The notes: generated by a model not told the origin, from the sequence alone. Positions 1-7,661 are shown, counted from the stretch's first letter. The stretch: 11,375 nt of DNA from Vulcanimicrobiota bacterium (GCA_019233415.1 JAFAMK010000392.1:1-11375); one strand, 5' to 3'. A program made the numbers and translations.

Positions 1-419
1 CGAACGGTTCGATCGTCACCGCCGACGGCTACTTCCTCTCGCCGCAGATCACCGTGCCGCAGAACGCGACCGCGGTGCAGGTCGGCTCGGACGGCGTCGT
101 CACGGCGCAGATTCCCGGTCAGCAGCAGCCGCAGCAGCTCGGCCAGATCAACCTCGTGCGCTTCACCAACGCCGCGGGCCTCGCACCGAAGGGGCAGAAC
201 CTCTTCACGCAGACCGGCGCGTCGGGCGCACCGACGATCTCGCAGCCGGGACTGAACGGCACCGGGACGCTCCAGGGCGGCTACCTCGAACAGAGCAACG
301 TCGCGGTGGTCGAGGAGATCGTCAACATGATCACCGCGCAGCGCGCGTACGAAGCGAACTCGAAGGCGATCACGACCGCCGACGAGATGCTCCAGACCGC
401 GGTCCAGACGAAGCGCTGA
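1..419 (+). CDS. flgG: Flagellar distal rod protein FlgG, C-terminal part (5' end outside window)
   Basis: FlgG builds the distal rod, the drive shaft that crosses the peptidoglycan and outer membrane inside the P and L rings. The open frame is already running at base 3 and gives 138 residues, about half of a typical FlgG of roughly 260. The visible part starts in the region NGSIVTADGYFLSPQI and continues through the FlgG-like stretch around NLVRFTNAAGLAPKGQNL. It ends in the conserved D0 helix of rod and hook proteins, with EQSNVAVVEEIVNMI, AQRAYEANSKAI and ADEMLQTAV. The TGA stop overlaps the ATG of flgA by one base. The related rod proteins FlgF and FlgC share the terminal motif, but the QSNV...EEIVNMI context and the following flgA-flgH-flgI order favour FlgG. 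Confidence 0.95.
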   Translation, partial: NGSIVTADGYFLSPQITVPQNATAVQVGSDGVVTAQIPGQQQPQQLGQINLVRFTNAAGLAPKGQNLFTQTGASGAPTISQPGLNGTGTLQGGYLEQSNVAVVEEIVNMITAQRAYEANSKAITTADEMLQTAVQTKR

Positions 420-1159
420 TGCTCGCCCGCCGCGCGCGCGCGCTCCTCACGGCGATCCCGGTCAGTGCACTCTGCGCACTGCTCGGTGTTTGCGCGTCGG
501 CCGCAGCCGACGTGCAAACGCACCAAATCGTCGCGGGCACGCGCATTGCGGCGGTCGCGGACAAAGTGGCGCACGGCTTGGCCGACGGGCCGGACCGCTC
601 CGTCGCGCCGGCGTTTCAAATTCTCGACCAGAACCTGCCGGCCGGAACGGTGCGGATCGCGCCGACCGGCTCGCCGTTCGTCAGTTCGACGTACATCGGC
701 GTTCCGGTCGCGATCAGCGTCGACGGCAAGCTCGCGCGCACGGTCGTCGCGGGCTACCGCATCACGAACTATGTGGAGACCGCGGTCGCCGCGCGCGACC
801 TCGCGCCGGGCGCCGTGCTCGCCGCGGGCGATATCGCGATCGCGCGCGTCGCGTCGAACGGCCGTCCGCCGATCGGTGCCGACGTGCTGCTCGGGCGCAA
901 GCTGAGCGCCGCGACGCCGAAGGGGCTGCCGCTCTACGTCGAGGCGACGGTGCCGAACCCGGTCGTCAAGCCGGGACAGGCCGCGATCCTCGTCATCCAC
1001 GACGGCGTCGTCGCACTGGTCGCCGACGTCGTCGCGCGCACCGGCGGCGCCATCGGCGACGTCGTCACCGTCGTCAACCCGCAGACCCAGAAAGCGATCG
1101 CGGGGGTCGTCACCGGCCCCAACCGCGTCGAGCTGACCCTCCCCGGAGGCGAACACTGA
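419..1159 (+). CDS. flgA: Flagellar P-ring assembly chaperone FlgA
   Basis: FlgA is a periplasmic chaperone that helps FlgI polymerise into the P ring around the rod. The product has 246 residues. It begins with a Sec-type signal peptide: Arg-rich start, hydrophobic stretch at about 8-27, and likely cleavage near ASAAAD at 27-31. An SAF-type domain follows at about 119-180 (VETAVAARDLAPGAVLAAGD). The C-terminal beta domain carries VVTVVNPQTQKAIAGVV (215-231), the usual FlgA ending in which an asparagine precedes a residue triplet and a glycine-valine strand. The ATG overlaps the flgG stop (TGATG). No good Shine-Dalgarno sequence precedes it, so translation is probably coupled to flgG. Cys25 is not in a lipobox because Val precedes it. 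Identification rests on the domain pattern and position before flgH and flgI. Confidence 0.92.
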   Translation: MLARRARALLTAIPVSALCALLGVCASAAADVQTHQIVAGTRIAAVADKVAHGLADGPDRSVAPAFQILDQNLPAGTVRIAPTGSPFVSSTYIGVPVAISVDGKLARTVVAGYRITNYVETAVAARDLAPGAVLAAGDIAIARVASNGRPPIGADVLLGRKLSAATPKGLPLYVEATVPNPVVKPGQAAILVIHDGVVALVADVVARTGGAIGDVVTVVNPQTQKAIAGVVTGPNRVELTLPGGEH

Positions 1160-1755
1160 TGCTCCGTCCTGCACTTGCGCTCGCGTTTGCAGCTGCGCTC
1201 ACCGCGCCGGCCTTCGCCGACACGCTGTACCAGGCCGCGCCGCCGCCGGCGGCGCCCGGGCATCCGCTGCGGCTCGGTCCCGACCACCGCGCGCAGCAGG
1301 TCGGCGACTTGGTGCAGGTCGTGTTCAACTTCGCCGTCTCGTCGGCGAGCCAGAACGCGAAGAACGTCAACAACAGCTACCAGGCGGGCGGTGGTGGCGG
1401 CTCGGGGATCTTCAACCTGCCGCTGGTGCGGCTGTCCTCGAACATCAACGCAAACCGGACCTCGTCGGAGAACCGCTCGGACGTCGGCTCGAACTCGTTC
1501 GTCACCTCGATGGAGGCGACGGTCACCGACATCCTGCCGTCGGGCGCGCTGCGCATCTCCGGCGATCAGGCACTGATCGTCGACGGGCAGAAACAGACGC
1601 TGCACGTCACCGGCTTGGTGCGGCCGGAAGACATCGACAACACCGATGCGATCCTCTCGAACCGCGTCGCCGACGTGCACGCGACGTTCGACGGGAAGTA
1701 CACCGAGACGCGGCACCCCGGCATCCTCTCCAAGATCGTCCACTGGCTGTTCTGA
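1159..1755 (+). CDS. flgH: Flagellar L-ring protein FlgH (no lipobox cysteine)
   Basis: FlgH forms the L ring, the outer-membrane bushing of the rod. The 198-residue product is shorter than the E. coli protein (about 232). Family hallmarks are visible: RAQQVGDLVQVVFN (44-57) followed by an SSAS segment, the VTDILPSGALRISGDQ region (122-137), TGLVRPEDID (151-160), SNRVADVHATFDGK (167-180), and a hydrophobic-aromatic C terminus ending HWLF. The N terminus is a plain signal peptide with probable cleavage after AFA (residues 18-20). There is no cysteine, so the usual lipid anchor of proteobacterial FlgH appears absent. The ATG at 1159 overlaps the flgA stop by one base and has GGAGG at 1145-1149, 9 bases upstream. 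A longer frame-1 reading frame upstream (from about 490) lies inside flgA and is not part of this gene. Confidence 0.95.
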   Translation: MLRPALALAFAAALTAPAFADTLYQAAPPPAAPGHPLRLGPDHRAQQVGDLVQVVFNFAVSSASQNAKNVNNSYQAGGGGGSGIFNLPLVRLSSNINANRTSSENRSDVGSNSFVTSMEATVTDILPSGALRISGDQALIVDGQKQTLHVTGLVRPEDIDNTDAILSNRVADVHATFDGKYTETRHPGILSKIVHWLF

Positions 1756-1760
1756 GGTCA

Positions 1761-2894
1761 ATGATGCGCACGCTGAAGAATCTCGTCGTGATCCTGGTGA
1801 GCGCCGCCGTCTTGGGCAGCGCGCTCGCGGCGCCCGCCGGCGCGCAGCCGGTGCGGCTCAAGGACGTCGCGCGCGTGCAGGGCGTGACGTCGAACCAGTT
1901 GGTCGGCTACGGGATCGTCACCGGTCTCAACCAGACCGGCGACTCGACCTCGGCCGCCTTCACCTCGAAGACGATCCAGAACGTGCTGCAGAGCTTCGGG
2001 CTCTCGACGACCTCGCAGGACGTGCGCACGCGCGACGTCGCCGCGGTGATCATCACCGCCTCGCTGCCGCCGTTCGCGCATTCCGGCGACACCGCCGACG
2101 TGACGGTTTCGGCGATCGGCGACGCGACGAGCCTGCAGGGCGGAACGCTCGTGCTGAGCGAGCTGCGCGCGACGAACAACCTCGTCTACGCGACGGCGCA
2201 AGGGCCGATCTCGGTCGGCGGGTTCTCGGTCGGGACGAACTTCGCCGGACCGAACAGCATCACGCAGAACCACGTGACCGCCGGGCGCGTTCCGCAGGGT
2301 GCGGTGATCGCGCGCGACATGATCACGAACATCCAGCAGGACGCGGCCGGCTTCTCGTACGTGCTGACCTCGCCCGACTACCGCACGGCGGCGCGGCTCG
2401 CGTCGGCGCTAAACGGGAAGTTCGGGGCCGGAACGGCGCGCGCGCTCGACGCCGAGACGGTGCGCGTGAACCTGCCGGCGCGCTACACCGGCGATCCGGT
2501 CGACTTCCTGGCGGACGCCGGGGACGTTTCGCTGCAGGCCGACCAGGTCGCGAAGGTCGTCGTCAACGAGCGGACCGGAACGGTCGTGATGGGCGGCGAG
2601 ATAACGCTCGGCCCGTGCGCCATCGCCCACGGCAACCTCTCGATCACGATCGCGACGAACAACACCGTCGTCCCGGCGCAGCCGTTCACGAACGGCCAAC
2701 CGCCCGTTCAGTCGAACACGCAGATCTCGGCCACCGAAGGCAACAAGAAGCTCGTCTACATCTCGGGTGCCGCGACGCTCGCGCAGGTCGTGCGCGCGCT
2801 CAACACGATCGGCGTCTCGCCGCGCGACCTGATCGCGATCGTGCAGGCACTGCGCGAGTCGGGCTCGCTGCAGGCCGACGTGGAGATCATCTGA
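1761..2894 (+). CDS. flgI: Flagellar P-ring protein FlgI
   Basis: FlgI makes the P ring, the peptidoglycan bushing of the rod. The 377-residue product is close to the normal family length. A signal peptide covers about residues 1-29, ending AGAQ. The mature protein begins VRLKDVARVQGVTSNQ and continues into the signature LVGYGIVTGLNQTGDS (47-62). Further conserved parts are the GGTLVLSEL region (127-135), VNERTGTVVMGGEI (268-281) and AHGNLSI (289-295). The C terminus LRESGSLQADVEII is typical of FlgI. Two adjacent ATG codons (1761 and 1764) are possible starts. GAGG at 1754-1757, which overlaps the flgH stop, is 3 bases from the first and 6 from the second, so 1764 may be the one used. Only one cysteine (Cys286) is present, so the intramolecular disulfide known in E. 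coli FlgI cannot form. Confidence 0.97.
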   Translation: MMRTLKNLVVILVSAAVLGSALAAPAGAQPVRLKDVARVQGVTSNQLVGYGIVTGLNQTGDSTSAAFTSKTIQNVLQSFGLSTTSQDVRTRDVAAVIITASLPPFAHSGDTADVTVSAIGDATSLQGGTLVLSELRATNNLVYATAQGPISVGGFSVGTNFAGPNSITQNHVTAGRVPQGAVIARDMITNIQQDAAGFSYVLTSPDYRTAARLASALNGKFGAGTARALDAETVRVNLPARYTGDPVDFLADAGDVSLQADQVAKVVVNERTGTVVMGGEITLGPCAIAHGNLSITIATNNTVVPAQPFTNGQPPVQSNTQISATEGNKKLVYISGAATLAQVVRALNTIGVSPRDLIAIVQALRESGSLQADVEII

Positions 2895-3253
2895 TGGGGA
2901 TCGACCGCACCGGCGGGCCGCAGGGCGGAACGCCGCTCACGGCCGAGCAGCAGCAGGCGCTCACGAAGCTGCACCAGGCGGCGCAGCAGATGGAGTCGCT
3001 GTTCGCCGACATGATCTTCAAGGAGATGCGCAAGAGCGCCCCGCCGACCTCGCTGACCGGAAAGGTCTCGAACGCCGAGCAGACCTTCGGGGAGATGCTC
3101 GACACGAAGCGCGCCGAGGAGCTGTCCAAGACCGGGGCACTCGGGATCGGGAAGATCCTCGAGCAGCAGCTCCGCGCGGCGGTTGTCGGCGAAACCGGAC
3201 CCGCGCCCGCAGCCCCGGCCCCGCCGGTTCCGAAGGAGGAGCGCACGCCGTGA
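2894..3253 (+). CDS. flgJ: Rod-binding protein FlgJ, single-domain form without muramidase
   Basis: The N-terminal domain of FlgJ acts as a rod cap or scaffold during rod assembly. In E. coli and Salmonella it is fused to a peptidoglycan hydrolase. This product has only 119 residues and only the rod-binding domain: AAQQMESLFADMIFKEMRKS (29-48), then EQTFGEMLDTKRAEEL (62-77) and GALGIGKILEQQL (81-93). A flexible Ala/Pro-rich tail follows (101-114, ending PKEERTP). The ATG at 2894 overlaps the TGA of flgI by one base and has GGAG at 2882-2885, 8 bases upstream. A larger open frame in this reading phase begins at 1646 but is antisense or shadow sequence within flgH and flgI. The missing hydrolase must be encoded elsewhere if one is needed. 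This is the last gene of the rod-ring block. Confidence 0.92.
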   Translation: MGIDRTGGPQGGTPLTAEQQQALTKLHQAAQQMESLFADMIFKEMRKSAPPTSLTGKVSNAEQTFGEMLDTKRAEELSKTGALGIGKILEQQLRAAVVGETGPAPAAPAPPVPKEERTP

Positions 3254-3274
3254 CGTTCGGTCTTTACGCTCCGC

Positions 3275-3302
3275 TAAAGTTGCGCATGACGCCCGACGAT
3301 AT
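3275..3302 (+). promoter_or_regulatory. Sigma-28 (FliA/SigD)-type promoter for the flgM operon
   Basis: A TAAAGTT -35 element begins at 3275. After a 16-base spacer counted from TAAA, a GACGATAT -10 element lies at 3295-3302. The known flagellar sigma consensus is TAAA, 15-16 bases, then GCCGATAA or GCCGATAT. The -35 core is perfect and the -10 matches 7 of 8. The site sits in the 90-base gap between flgJ and flgM, with an expected transcription start near 3309 and a leader of about 35 bases. flgM is a classic sigma-28 target, which supports the call. The remainder of the gap shows no clear terminator or other gene. Confidence 0.8.
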
Positions 3303-3343
3303 GCCTTCTAGCAAGGAAGCGCGGAAACGAGGCGTCCACACTC

Positions 3344-3631
3344 ATGATCATCTCTCGGGCCGAGGTCGCGTCGGCGATCTCTGCCTACAGGACGGTGAAA
3401 CGGAAGCCTTCCGTCGCCTCCGTCGCGTACGACACGGCGGACTCCTTCGTCCGGTCGGAGGCGGCCGCGTCGATTCAGACGTTCGTCACCGCGGCGACGG
3501 CGGAGCCGTTCTATCGTTCGGATTTGGTCGAGGACTTGCGGCACCGGATCGCCGAGGGCCGGTACTTCGTGCCGACCGAGGAAATCGTCGAGAAGCTGCT
3601 GGGCCGTCTGATCGTCAACGCGGCGATGTAG
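3344..3631 (+). CDS. flgM: Anti-sigma-28 factor FlgM
   Basis: FlgM binds the flagellar sigma factor (FliA/SigD) and keeps late genes silent until the hook is complete, when FlgM is exported in characterised systems. The product has 95 residues, a normal length. The C-terminal half carries the sigma-binding pattern: RSDLVEDLRHRIAEGRYFV (58-76), then PTEEIVEKLLGRLI (77-90). This matches the family form of Arg, paired hydrophobics, Ile-x-x-Gly-x-Tyr, and a final amphipathic helix. The N-terminal half is variable, as expected for an intrinsically disordered exported protein. The ATG at 3344 is preceded by GAGG at 3329-3332, a rather long 11-base gap. It lies first in the operon flgM-flgN-flgK-flgL-fliW-csrA behind a sigma-28-type promoter, so FlgM would be under its own feedback control. 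Confidence 0.88.
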   Translation: MIISRAEVASAISAYRTVKRKPSVASVAYDTADSFVRSEAAASIQTFVTAATAEPFYRSDLVEDLRHRIAEGRYFVPTEEIVEKLLGRLIVNAAM

Positions 3632-3662
3632 TCGCCGCGCTCGCTCGCGCGGAGGTTCCGCG

Positions 3663-4139
3663 ATGAGCGAGTGGCAGCGTTTCGCCGAGCTGCTCGGCGA
3701 AGAGAACCGGTTGCTTGCCGAGCTGAACGCGGCCGCGCTCAAGCTGACCGATGCGCTGGTGCGGAACGTGCCGGCCGAGATCGAGCTCGCCGAGCGGCGG
3801 CTCGAAGCGCAGCGCGTTCTGCACGGGACCGCGTTCGCGCAGCGCGTCGCGATGCAGCGGCGCGGCTTCGGCACGCTCACGCTCGAGCAGGTCTGCGCGT
3901 ACGCGCCGAGCTCGCTGCGCCGCTGGATGTACGCGACGGTGCACCAGATCGTCACCCGCGGGACCGAGCTGCGCCTGACGGTCGCGAACAACAAGGCGCT
4001 GATCCTGGCCGGGCTCGAACGGCTCGCGCGCACCGTCGCGGTGCTGCAGCGCGCCGGCACCGAGCAGACCGGCACCTACCGCCGCCGCGGGATCGTCCCC
4101 CCGCCGAACGGGAGCGTCATCGTGAGCCGCCGCGCATGA
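3663..4139 (+). CDS. flgN: Flagellar export chaperone FlgN for FlgK/FlgL
   Basis: FlgN is the cytoplasmic chaperone that delivers the junction proteins FlgK and FlgL to the flagellar export gate. The 158-residue product is helical throughout and of typical size. A long heptad-like N-terminal region (WQRFAELLGEENRLLAELNA and following, about residues 4-60) should form the antiparallel coiled coil of the family. A second helical part follows (about 95-130, TVANNKALILAGLERLARTV). The tail is short and polar (GTYRRRGIVPPPNG), as in FlgN, where the C terminus contacts the substrate. GGAGG at 3651-3655 stands 7 bases before the ATG. The last codons overlap the flgK start as ATGA, so chaperone and client are translationally coupled. 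Sequence conservation in this family is weak, so the assignment leans on size, helix pattern and position. Confidence 0.85.
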   Translation: MSEWQRFAELLGEENRLLAELNAAALKLTDALVRNVPAEIELAERRLEAQRVLHGTAFAQRVAMQRRGFGTLTLEQVCAYAPSSLRRWMYATVHQIVTRGTELRLTVANNKALILAGLERLARTVAVLQRAGTEQTGTYRRRGIVPPPNGSVIVSRRA

Positions 4140-6292
4140 GCTTCTTCGGGCTGAACATTGCGGGAAGCGCGCTCGACGCGTACCAGCAAGCCGAGAACAC
4201 GACCTCGAACAACATCGCGAACGTCAACACGCCGGGCGCGTCGCGGCAGGAAGTGAACTTCAACGAGGCGCCGCCGGTCGTCGGCTCGCCGGCCTACGCG
4301 ACGTGGTACGGCCCCGGCACGCAGGGCGAAGGCGTCGTCGTGCAGTCGATCACGCGCATCCACCAGGACTCGTACGACGGGCTGTTCCGCGGCGCCAGCT
4401 CCGCGCAGAACTACTTCACGACGCAGCAGAACCAGTTGACCTCGCTGCAGGCCGCGTTCTCCGAGCCCAGCAACGGGATCAACACCGCGTTCTCCGCGCT
4501 GCAGACCGCGTTCACGCAACTGGCCTCGACGCCGTCGGGCGACCAGTCGGGCGGGACCGCGGCACGCGCCAACGTGATCAGCGCGGCGCAGACGTTCGTC
4601 GCGCACCTCAACGCGGTCGGGAGCGCGGTCCAAACCGCGAAGAGCACCGCGATCGCGCAGGCGACGACGATCGTCAACCAGGCGAACAACCTGATCGACC
4701 AGATCGCCGCGCTCAACGGGCAGATTCGCGCCTCGACCGCGATCGGGGACAACCCCAACACCTACAAAGATCAGCGCGACCAGTTGGTCGACCAGCTCTC
4801 GCAGCTGCTCTCGACGCAGACCTCGGTCCAGTCGAACGGCTCGACGCTGGTCACGGTCGGCGGCCGCGCACTCGTCAACGACACGAAGGCGTACCACCTC
4901 GCGGCGCCGGTCGTCGGGACCGACCCGTCGGGGAACCCGACGCTCGAGATCGGGATGGTCGGCGATCCGAACCCGTCGAACCCCGTTCCGGTCGCGCTCG
5001 GCAGCGGCCAGCTCGCGGCGTACGTCGACCTCTACAACAAGAACCTGACGAGCTACGGGCAGCAGCTCGACAACTTCGCAAGCGCGACGGCGAACGAATT
5101 GGACCGCATCATGCAGTCCGGCTACGATCAGAACGGCAATGCCGGGGCCGCGCTGCTCCAGCCGATCGTCGGCAGCAGCGCGATCACCGCGACGAACATT
5201 CAGGTCGGGATCACCGACGCCGCGCAGCTTCCGGTCGGGCTCGCCTCGACCGCCGCCGGCACGCTGACGACCGCGATGAACTCGGCGAACAACACGGTCG
5301 ACACGTCGGTCGCGATCACGCCGGCGAACGTCACCTTCGCCTACCCGCCGGCCGCGGCGAACAGCCCGGCCGGGAGCAAGCTCACCGTCATCGTCAACGG
5401 CGTGACTCAGACCTTCGCCTACAACTGGGGCGCGGGCGGGAACGCGTCGTCGATCGACACGTTCATGTCGAACTTCAACGCCGCGCAGCTCGGCGTGACG
5501 GCCTCGTTCGACAGCACGGCGCAGAAGATCGTCTTCACGCGCGACCCGAGCAACGAGGGGCTGGCGCTGCGCGCGGCCCAGGTCGGCGCGTCGTCGCCGT
5601 CGTTCACGATCACCGACTCGAACGCGCCGCTCGCCGCCGGTTCGCCGCAGGGGACGACGACCAATTCGCTGCTCTCGATCCTGGGCGCCGGCGCGATCAG
5701 CGGCCTCGCGCAGGACAGCACCAACGCCTTCGGCGCCGGCGACAACAGCGGCGCGAACGCGGCGATCAAGGTCTTCACCAAGAACGTCGGCGTCCCGGCG
5801 CTGCAGTACACGGCGACGACCGCGATCGCGGCGCCCGGGACCGTGACGGTAACGCCGGCCCCCGGGACGTTCCCGTTCGCACAGGTCGGAGTCGGCACGG
5901 TGCTGACGCTCGACGGCGGGACGGCGAACCAGGAAAATGTCGTCGTGACCGCGGTCGACAAGACGACCGGCTCGATCACGTTCACCGCGAGCCTCGCGCA
6001 CGCGGCGAACTACTCGATCGCGACCGCGCAGACGCAGACGCTCGGCGCGTACTACGGCGGGCTCGTCAGCCAGCTCGGGCTCGACACCGCGAACGCGAAG
6101 ACCGGCGCGTCGTCGCAGACGACGCTGGCGTCGAACATCGACCAGGTCCGCCAGGGGATCGACGGGATCAACATCGACGAAGAGACCCAGAACCTGGTCA
6201 AGTTCCAGAACGCGTACGCGGCGGCGGCCAAGACGATGAACGTGCTGGAGCAGATGCTGCAAACCGCGGTCGGACTGATCCCGGGCGGCTAG
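4136..6292 (+). CDS. flgK: Hook-filament junction protein 1 FlgK (HAP1), enlarged form
   Basis: FlgK forms the first junction ring between hook and filament. The N terminus is diagnostic: MSFFGLNIAGSALDAYQQA, then SNNIANVNTPGASRQ (24-38), and a helical D1 region to about residue 260. The C-terminal D0 part has INIDEETQNLVKFQNAYAAA (678-697) and ends in a helix with VLEQMLQTAV. At 718 residues it is well above E. coli FlgK (547). The extra length lies in the Gly/Ser/Thr-rich middle, about 345-632. That region includes a stretch like the flagellin IN motif (about 412-470: TVIVNGVTQTFAYN, GVTASFDSTAQKIVF) and a separate beta-rich insert at about 558-632 (VGVGTVLTLDGGTANQENVV). The ATG overlaps the end of flgN by four bases. 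No Shine-Dalgarno sequence lies at normal distance, so translation is probably by coupling. Longer upstream reading in this frame is flgN shadow. Confidence 0.95.
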   Translation: MSFFGLNIAGSALDAYQQAENTTSNNIANVNTPGASRQEVNFNEAPPVVGSPAYATWYGPGTQGEGVVVQSITRIHQDSYDGLFRGASSAQNYFTTQQNQLTSLQAAFSEPSNGINTAFSALQTAFTQLASTPSGDQSGGTAARANVISAAQTFVAHLNAVGSAVQTAKSTAIAQATTIVNQANNLIDQIAALNGQIRASTAIGDNPNTYKDQRDQLVDQLSQLLSTQTSVQSNGSTLVTVGGRALVNDTKAYHLAAPVVGTDPSGNPTLEIGMVGDPNPSNPVPVALGSGQLAAYVDLYNKNLTSYGQQLDNFASATANELDRIMQSGYDQNGNAGAALLQPIVGSSAITATNIQVGITDAAQLPVGLASTAAGTLTTAMNSANNTVDTSVAITPANVTFAYPPAAANSPAGSKLTVIVNGVTQTFAYNWGAGGNASSIDTFMSNFNAAQLGVTASFDSTAQKIVFTRDPSNEGLALRAAQVGASSPSFTITDSNAPLAAGSPQGTTTNSLLSILGAGAISGLAQDSTNAFGAGDNSGANAAIKVFTKNVGVPALQYTATTAIAAPGTVTVTPAPGTFPFAQVGVGTVLTLDGGTANQENVVVTAVDKTTGSITFTASLAHAANYSIATAQTQTLGAYYGGLVSQLGLDTANAKTGASSQTTLASNIDQVRQGIDGINIDEETQNLVKFQNAYAAAAKTMNVLEQMLQTAVGLIPGG

Positions 6293-6308
6293 GAGCGAAA
6301 GGAGAACC

Positions 6309-7649
6309 ATGCGGATCGCAACCTCGACGATCTACGCGCAGCAAGTCGCCGCGATCGACAACCAGCAGGCGACCTACGCGCAGCTCGGCCAGGAACTGTC
6401 GAGCGGCAAGCAGCTCAGCGCGCCCAGCGACGACCCCGCCGAGATCGGGCAAGACCTCTCGCTCCACGTCACGATCGACACGACGAGCCAGCTCTCGACG
6501 AACGTCAAGAACGCGGTCTCGGAGCTGACCTCGACCGACAGCGCGCTCAGCAGCCTGACGTCGGTGGTCCAGAGCGCGCGCACGCTGGCGGTGCAGGCCG
6601 CGAGCGACACGATCAGCGCGAGCCAGCGCACCTCGCTCGGCAACCAGATGGACCAGTTGCTGCAGGAAGCGGTGGCGGTCGGGAACACGCAGTACGGCGG
6701 CAAGTTCATCTTCGCCGGCACGTCGACGACCGCCAACCCGCCGGTCGTGACGAACGGGAGCCCGACGAGCAGCGTGACCTTCACCGGCAACGAGCAAGTC
6801 CAGGGCCAGCTGATCTACAACAACCAGAACTTCTCGCTCTCGACGACGTTCCAGTCGGCGTTCAACTATCAGGCCAGCAACGGCTCACCGGACGTGTTCC
6901 AGACGCTGATCAACCTGCGCAACACGATCGCGAACGGAACCGTCGTCGACCAGAGCACGGCCGCGATCAACCGGCCCGGGACGGTGATCTACGGCGCCAC
7001 GTCGCCGGCGCCGACGACGCTCAACACGGCGGGCGTCTTCGCGACGACGCCGGTCCCCGACAGCACCAACCAATTCTCGATCCAGATCAACGCGACGCTC
7101 AACGGCGTGCAGTCGATCCGGACGATCACCGTGCCCGCGAACGCGCCGCTGGACGGCGCCGGCCCGGGTTCGCTGGTCGGCGCGATCAACGCGGCGACCG
7201 CCACGACCGGCGTGACCGCGACGTACAACGCGCAGACGCAGAAGATCCAGCTGAGCGGGACCGGCTCGTTCTTCGTAACCGACGTACCGTCGGCCGGCGC
7301 GACAAACGCCGGCAACCTGACCGCGGTGCTGAACCTGTCGAGCACGTCGGCCTCGCAGCAGGCCGACATGGTGCAGAACATCTCGACGCAGATCGGCGAC
7401 GTCGACCACGTGCTCGACACGGTACTGAACGCTCGCTCGGTGATCGGCTCGCGCATCCAGACGCTCTCGTCGATCGGCGATCAACTCCAGACCAGCATTA
7501 CCGATAACACCAACGTAGAGGCGGGGATCGAGGACACGCCGGTCGCATCGACCACATCCGCGTTCACGGCCGCGCAGACCGCCTTGCAGGCGGCGTACGC
7601 GACGACGACGCGGCTCGAGTCCAAGACCCTCTTCGACTACCTGACCTAA
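6309..7649 (+). CDS. flgL: Hook-filament junction protein 3 FlgL (HAP3)
   Basis: FlgL forms the second junction ring, on which flagellin polymerises. The flagellin-like N terminus reads MRIATSTIYAQQVAAIDNQQ and then LSSGKQLSAPSDDPAEI (30-46). The C-terminal helix has VLNARSVIGSRIQTLSSIGD, then IEDTPVASTTSAFTAAQTAL, and ends LFDYLT. The middle is a variable domain (about 145-350) that makes the protein 446 residues long, against 317 in E. coli. It contains a module at about 254-330 (SIQINATLNGVQSIRT, VTATYNAQTQKIQL) resembling one in the neighbouring FlgK. GGAG at 6301-6304 is 4 bases from the ATG, within AAAGGAG. The gene starts 16 bases after flgK and ends 12 bases before fliW. Flagellin itself was considered, but the SAPSDDPA motif, the FlgL-type C terminus and the position after flgK decide for FlgL. 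Confidence 0.94.
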   Translation: MRIATSTIYAQQVAAIDNQQATYAQLGQELSSGKQLSAPSDDPAEIGQDLSLHVTIDTTSQLSTNVKNAVSELTSTDSALSSLTSVVQSARTLAVQAASDTISASQRTSLGNQMDQLLQEAVAVGNTQYGGKFIFAGTSTTANPPVVTNGSPTSSVTFTGNEQVQGQLIYNNQNFSLSTTFQSAFNYQASNGSPDVFQTLINLRNTIANGTVVDQSTAAINRPGTVIYGATSPAPTTLNTAGVFATTPVPDSTNQFSIQINATLNGVQSIRTITVPANAPLDGAGPGSLVGAINAATATTGVTATYNAQTQKIQLSGTGSFFVTDVPSAGATNAGNLTAVLNLSSTSASQQADMVQNISTQIGDVDHVLDTVLNARSVIGSRIQTLSSIGDQLQTSITDNTNVEAGIEDTPVASTTSAFTAAQTALQAAYATTTRLESKTLFDYLT

Positions 7650-7661
7650 AGGCAGACCAGC

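Noticed and set aside
476..500. FlgA as a lipoprotein through Cys25
   Set aside because: The residue before the cysteine is Val, which does not fit the lipobox; FlgA is normally a soluble periplasmic protein.
281..1174. Minus-strand open frame opposite flgG and flgA
   Set aside because: Low-complexity antisense shadow. The + strand genes in the same interval are well supported.
3250..3666. + strand open frame of 138 codons covering the flgJ-flgM gap and flgM
   Set aside because: Composition is Arg/Gly-rich with no recognisable pattern. It overlaps flgM, which has the sigma-binding C terminus in another frame, and it contains the promoter.
4076..6310. Long minus-strand open frame (744 codons) opposite flgK
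   Set aside because: Its translation is dominated by Arg, Asp and Val repeats, typical of antisense reading of GC-rich genes. flgK on the + strand has clear family motifs across the region.
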